Source of the DNA: Carposina sasakii
Taxonomy: Eukaryota; Arthropoda; Insecta; Lepidoptera; Carposinidae
Direction: 5' to 3'
NCBI GenBank assembly: GCA_014607495.2
Contig: CP053157.1
Coordinates: 7,936,001-8,000,000 of the forward strand
DNA length: 64,000 bases
The notes beneath the pieces are model-generated. The model was not told where the DNA came from and ran no database searches. It saw only the letters and a program-made list of their open reading frames with translations. Below, piece by piece: positions 61,626 through 64,000 of this stretch (the first letter of the stretch is position 1; each line of letters starts with the position of its first letter). Made by a program: the position numbers and the translations under genes.

Positions 61626-61906
61626 AATGAAGCTTGCTTGAGGATAATGAATTGAAATCTCCTTCGTCCACCGGCATTAGTTTGGCCTGTGATGTGGGAC
61701 GTAGAGTCACAGCGTGGTGGCGCAGTCAGTCAGACATCAGCCGGCCCTCATACGAACCGCGCGACTACACGATTTACTTCACAGAATTTCCGCGCGAAAA
61801 AACGAGTGCGAGTGTATCTACCTAGACAATATTCTTATTCTTTTCTCTGTATAAGTGATAAGTTCGTGAAAATTTTCAATATATTCAACAACATTTTTAG
61901 TGGTAA
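61626..61906 (+). other. Possible non-coding first exon, GC-richer patch
   Basis: 61680-61800 is clearly richer in G+C and CpG (for example CGCGCGACTAC, TTTCCGCGCGAAAAAACG) than its surroundings. It is followed by a good splice donor, TTTTAGTG|GTAAGT near 61900. This looks like a promoter/5' exon of a + strand gene continuing beyond the window. No start codon frame carries into the donor convincingly. Confidence 0.25.
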
Positions 61907-64000
61907 GTAAGTACCTAATTACTATTTTATGCCGATTTATTTTAAGGTGAATTTAGTTTTGTTTTAGTTTCAGAGATCGAAGGCCTTGATTCTGTTCAGA
62001 TTATTTTAGTGTGCGTCTTTACCTTGAGCTCATGAGTCGCGAGTTATTTCTGTAGTTTGATGTTAAAATGATGAATAAGTAAACCTACTCGAATCTTCAT
62101 AATAAATACACCTAGCTATTAATAACGTTTTATGGAATTGTAACAGATTATATGATTATGCTGTGAATATTATTCCAAGTTATTTGCAACATATTATTGT
62201 ATTTCGGAATAATATTATTTAAATATTTTGAGCATTCTTCTACATGACACCTTTGCTCCATGTCTCTACCGTAATCACAATGCCTTAGCCCATAACCAAT
62301 TTTGGTTTTTTGTATTTCTTTGGCAACTTGTTATTTTCTGTTTTAATGAAATTATTCCTTACAAAACAAGGGCAGTGGAAGTCAAGTATGATGTCATCAA
62401 CAATCGCGATACTTATGCAACTCTGTTTACGACGACGACATTTGTATGGACCGGCTAGATCTGTACCTTGTACTAATGCATATCAGTGTCATGTTTTAAT
62501 AGTGATAAGAAGTAATGTATCAAAAAGTTTCGCAAACAGATTTTAAAAATGTGATATTATCACGATGAAAAGAAAATAGCCATTATTCGAAATAAATTTT
62601 TCAAGCTATCCTAAATCTACCCGCATTTTCATCGCGGTTTTTATTTTTTATGATTTTATAGCTATTGAATAATAATTCCCTTCGTGTGGGTTTATAATTT
62701 ATCGATTTACTGTTACCTAATTTTTTTTTATATGTTGGTGCAATTCAGATTATTAAATTAAGTAGGTACCTAAATGAATACGAAATAAGTAAGTAATAAA
62801 TAATTAATTTTAATAATTAAAATTCATTATAAATTTAATTAATATTACAAGTGGAATAATAAATAACCGCTCTGTAATGTAGACAAGATTTGAATCACCA
62901 CAGTCTTTCGAATCTAATCCGACAACAAAAACCATACGAAATTCAAAAACTGGATAAACCATCTATGTCCAGTACCTATTTCGAAATCACGTCAATATCG
63001 ATACCGTGGGTTGACCCACTGTGGGATGTGGGAGACACCGGTCTCACCCACGCTTGGCCATGTGGACCTTAAAACTGAAGAGGAAGCGACAAACAAACAT
63101 CAACACACTGTGTTTTTTTTGCGGTCTTTGTGAATTGACACCTATGGAGCAGATGTTCCATTATTGTGATTGTGAATTCGAGAACATATTTCTCGCAAAT
63201 TGTGTTAGTCTATTAGGTATCACTGTTATTTTTAAAATTCATCTAGCTATTGCTTAGGCTAAATCCCATTTAATTTTAAGTTTCAAAGATTATATATACC
63301 GACTATACCTAGGTATATGTGTATGTATAATAATTTTTAAACAAAACTTCTCATAACACAAGCCGTTCCCATTTTGAACGCAAATATCAGCATAACCTCG
63401 TCACGGTTTCTGATTATAAAATATTATGAGGCGACGGCGGGAACATGTGTAACAACATAACTGAACCGGAATACCATAAAACCATAGTCAACACCCATAA
63501 TAACTCTATGAACTGTGGGTATTTTTAACGTAGTACCGCTCGAGGTGCCGTTCTAACAAATAGACTTGCAGGTGTCAGGAATGAAGGGATCCAAAACAGA
63601 TGCGCTTTATGCGATGTAGTTGAAAGGTTTATGGAATCAATCTTTTTGTAGGCGAATCTGGTTACATACAAGAAATGTTCTTACTTTATTTAGTACATAC
63701 CTACGAAAACACAGTATTTTTTTTTCACAGAAAAAAACAGAAGATTTTCTTTAATGTTTAAGTAACCTATGCCTAAATGCTCTGTAGGTAGTTATCCACT
63801 TTTTGTGTGAATTTCTGCTAGAATAAAAAATGTAGAGTCGACTCCAATAATAAAATATTTAAAAAAAATTAAGATCTCACATTTCACATAAAATTTATCA
63901 ACTCGTAGATATTTGCAACAAGATCCTCTTAGCCACAGAAATATGTTTATACAATATCATGTTACCACTGTAATATCGCTCATTTTACCTTTGCTACCTA
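61907..64000. other. No gene seen to the right edge
   Basis: AT-rich DNA. 63000-63070 has an imperfect inverted motif (GTGGGTTGACCCAC; GTGGGATGTGGGAGACACC) that looks repeat-derived. No exons, RNA genes or named repeat families are recognised. Confidence 0.4.

Overview
The window is animal nuclear DNA, very probably from a moth or butterfly. Coding exons are short, split by GT-AG introns and scattered through AT-rich DNA. That DNA is packed with repeat families typical of Lepidoptera: CAT-tailed 'TTGCAGTCCACTGCTGGACGTAGGCC' type repeats (written here in part), TATG-tailed SINE-like units, non-LTR fragments and many foldback/MITE-like elements. No bacterial-style operon, CRISPR array, rRNA or convincing tRNA is visible.

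Layout. (1) 1-2474, + strand: the last four exons of a yellow/MRJP-family gene; its 5' part lies outside the window. (2) 2475-23445: about 21 kb without a convincing gene, holding a non-LTR 3' fragment, a terminal-inverted-repeat (TIR) element containing a 41-bp minisatellite, a 500-bp foldback element, SINE-like copies and an AT microsatellite. (3) 23446-32010, +: a complete six-exon yellow-family gene (448 aa) whose large introns hold a 268-bp near-perfect hairpin with target-site duplication and a 2.2-kb nested inverted repeat. (4) 32539-33696, -: a complete three-exon gene for a divergent ATP synthase OSCP (subunit O). (5) 34918-39972, -: a complete six-exon gene (371 aa) for a secreted protein of the C16orf89/UPF0764 (DUF4735) family. 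(6) 41090-41394, +: an orphan exon coding a Tyr/Lys/Glu-rich threefold repeat, unassigned. (7) About 46251-48491 and 49547-52323, +: two tandem yellow-family genes with the same intron positions and one long fused 3' exon, most like the yellow-g/yellow-g2 pair. (8) 52748-59372, -: a complete five-exon gene (530 aa) for an unrecognised multi-pass membrane protein with a long hydrophilic tail; its third intron carries a 3.7-kb RTE-like retrotransposon that split an older repeat. (9) 59373-64000: no convincing gene.

How the genes relate. Four yellow-family paralogues lie on one strand, and the OSCP and C16orf89-like genes sit on the other strand inside the cluster. This matches the known clustering of yellow-e/-e3/-h/-g/-g2 genes in several insects (established knowledge). 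Exact orthology of each copy cannot be fixed by eye. Yellow proteins are secreted and act in cuticle or eggshell pigmentation and hardening. The OSCP (mitochondrial) and C16orf89-like (secretory) genes have no obvious functional link to them. All exon joins were deduced from splice consensus and reading phase. Every complete model keeps an open frame across all joins.
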